Assembly (NCBI GenBank): GCA_037130015.1
Contig: JBAXTU010000009.1
Location: 1-31,748 of the forward strand
DNA from: JBAXTU01 sp037130015
GTDB taxonomy: Bacteria; Patescibacteriota; Patescibacteriia; 2-01-FULL-39-33
Length of the DNA stretch: 31,748 nt
Direction of reading: 5' to 3'
Shown here: in pieces, positions 30,938-31,748 of the stretch
Layout of the letters: each line of letters starts with the position of its first letter
Position numbering within the stretch: position 1 is the first letter of the stretch
Translations under genes and position numbers: made by a program
Notes under the pieces: model-generated
What the model was told of the DNA's origin: nothing
What the model saw: only the letters and a program-made list of their open reading frames with translations
The model's database searches: none

Positions 30938-31426
30938 TTATAACATTCCTAGCATCCAAACTATTAATATCATAAGAAAAAATTGAAGTATCATGCCGGT
31001 TTTTAGGCTGACATCAACTTTATATTCGCCCATTAAGTAATGATGTATGTCCATGTGCTTGTTAGCAAACCAGTTTAGGAATTTATTATTAGTAAGTTTG
31101 GACAAGGCTACTAAGATGTCTGGCAGGATGCCTCCGATAATCGCCCAAATCACACTATCGTCTCTGGCGAATTGAAAGTTTTTAAATAAGAATAAAAGAA
31201 ACATGGCCATAAAAAAAGTATCCACACTGCCATACATAGCCATGAATTTGAAATCTTCATGTTCGCGAATTTTAAAACCCAAAAAAGTACGGCCGAGTTT
31301 TTCATCGCCGTGCGGAATCATGTCAAAAATAAAGTGAAAGAAAAAAGCGACAATAAAAGCCAGGAACACATTTGGAACTTTTTTGCCGATATAGGCCGAG
31401 GCGGCCGCATGAACAGTTAGAAACAT
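30938..31426 (-). CDS. Small polytopic membrane protein, possibly YdjM/DUF457-like hydrolase
   Basis: A 162-residue protein started at the ATG at 31426; an in-frame start at 31483 lies inside the promoter and is rejected. It has about four membrane helices and several His/Asp groups: TVHAAASAYIG near residue 4, FHFIFDMIPHGD (about 30-41), ILPDIL (about 118-123) and HMDIHHYL (about 143-150). Intramembrane His/Asp groups of this layout are seen in the YdjM/DUF457 family of membrane-bound metal-dependent hydrolases, so a metal-dependent phosphodiesterase or phospholipase is possible, but I am not sure. The promoter upstream (31455-31483) has a 17-nt spacer and supports this start. Confidence 0.5.
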   Translation of the reverse strand: MFLTVHAAASAYIGKKVPNVFLAFIVAFFFHFIFDMIPHGDEKLGRTFLGFKIREHEDFKFMAMYGSVDTFFMAMFLLFLFKNFQFARDDSVIWAIIGGILPDILVALSKLTNNKFLNWFANKHMDIHHYLMGEYKVDVSLKTGMILQFFLMILIVWMLGML

Positions 31427-31454
31427 AAATTTATGGTTATTTAAGGCTGATTTT

Positions 31455-31505
31455 ATTATACCACTGGCAAAAATATTTGACAATTGACTCCATTTATCTT
31501 AAGAT
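31455..31505. promoter_or_regulatory. Divergent promoters with overlapping -35 boxes
   Basis: Minus strand: TTGTCA (31483-31478), 17-nt spacer, TATAAT (31460-31455) with TGG before it, for the membrane-protein gene. Plus strand: TTGACA (31477-31482), 17-nt spacer, TAAGAT (31500-31505), for tRNA-Leu. The two -35 boxes share five base pairs. Confidence 0.75.
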
Positions 31506-31523
31506 AAATAGGAAATTAATCAA

Positions 31524-31605
31524 GCCGAAGTGGCGGAATTGGTAGACGCGCACGACTCAAAATCGTGTATAGAAATATGTGAGGGTTCGATTCCCTCCTT
31601 CGGCA
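31524..31605 (+). tRNA. tRNA-Leu (anticodon CAA)
   Basis: An 82-nt gene. Acceptor GCCGAAG pairs with CTTCGGC, discriminator A at 31605, no encoded CCA. The D-loop has GGTAGA, the anticodon loop CTCAAAA gives CAA (31558-31560, reads UUG), the variable arm is long as in class II tRNAs, and the T-arm is GAGGG-TTCGATT-CCCTC. A TTGACA/TAAGAT promoter precedes it. Confidence 0.95.
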
Positions 31606-31620
31606 TAACACAAAATAAAT

Positions 31621-31748
31621 ATGGAAAACTCAGACCAACTTCAGCCCAACGACGGCAAAAATTTAGCCATAGAATTTGATGGCCAAAAGTGGCTCAGGTT
31701 GCCACTCAAAACTCATGTCATTACCAAAGATGACAATATAGTTGAAGT
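31621..31748 (+). CDS. Start of a protein resembling the F420-0:glutamate ligase family (3' truncated)
   Basis: Only 42 residues are inside the window, starting with the ATG at 31621, 15 nt after tRNA-Leu. The segment GQKWLRLPLKTHVITKDDNI resembles the N-terminal R-x-P-x-KTH-x-I-x-x-D-D block I associate with CofE-like (F420-0:gamma-glutamyl ligase) proteins of CPR bacteria. CPR genomes do not make F420, so such proteins would have another amide-ligase role. The fragment is too short to be sure. Confidence 0.4.
   Translation, partial: MENSDQLQPNDGKNLAIEFDGQKWLRLPLKTHVITKDDNIVE

Noticed and set aside
31427..31483. 19-residue N-terminal extension of the small membrane protein
   Set aside because: The region contains the -10 and -35 boxes of its own promoter.
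1..31748. CRISPR array or insertion sequence
   Set aside because: No evenly spaced direct repeats with spacers were seen, and no transposase gene or IS-type terminal inverted repeats; the repeated elements are the two AbiE operons and the short intergenic repeats.

Overview
The window is AT-rich, has short intergenic gaps and mostly lacks Shine-Dalgarno sequences before its genes. Its core genes (infC-rpmI-rplT, smpB, tmRNA, a one-chain glycyl-tRNA synthetase), the DUF4215 and FG-GAP surface proteins, and the 20-nt palindrome that translates as PTGRQA all point to a Patescibacteria/CPR genome of the Parcubacteria type. This placement is an inference from gene style, not from a phylogenetic marker.

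Positions 1 to about 12,170 are an accessory and defence island. It starts with the end of a DUF2779 protein and a small zinc-ribbon protein. An AbiE-type toxin-antitoxin operon with a STAS-like DUF4325 gene follows on the minus strand, then two zinc-ribbon genes and a non-coding stretch that resembles the end of an integrated element (short direct repeats plus a 22-nt remnant of a tRNA 3' end). After this come separate units: a cysteine-repeat membrane protein, an ArsM-type methyltransferase, a Fic-fold protein lacking the catalytic histidine, and a minus-strand unit with recQ and a second AbiE operon (about 95 % and 88 % identical to the first at protein level, my count). The units are separated by a recurring composite repeat: an AT-rich arm ending in CCCGCA, then usually a terminator hairpin (TCGCC/GGCGA plus T-run) fused to an extended -10 promoter. 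This cassette-like layout is the most unusual feature of the window.

Positions 12,200 to 18,770 hold a GNAT acetyltransferase, a 38-residue membrane peptide and a heterodimeric ABC exporter with one normal and one degenerate ATP site, apparently one operon, followed by a large cysteine-rich DUF4215 surface protein. Positions 18,780 to 21,030 hold three minus-strand single-gene units (a lipoprotein and two membrane-anchored proteins). Each has a near-perfect sigma-70 promoter, a strong AAGGAG ribosome site and a hairpin terminator, unlike the rest of the window.

From 21,100 on the content is mostly housekeeping. It comprises an FG-GAP/L,D-transpeptidase fusion expressed from a probably leaderless promoter; the minus-strand cluster smpB-ssrA(tmRNA)-infC-rpmI-rplT; an AI-2E/PerM-family permease; a conserved small membrane protein; a small HTH protein; glyQS; an M16 peptidase; a GT4 glycosyltransferase with an Arg/Glu-rich insertion; a small polytopic membrane protein; tRNA-Leu(CAA); and the start of a gene resembling the F420-0:glutamate ligase family.
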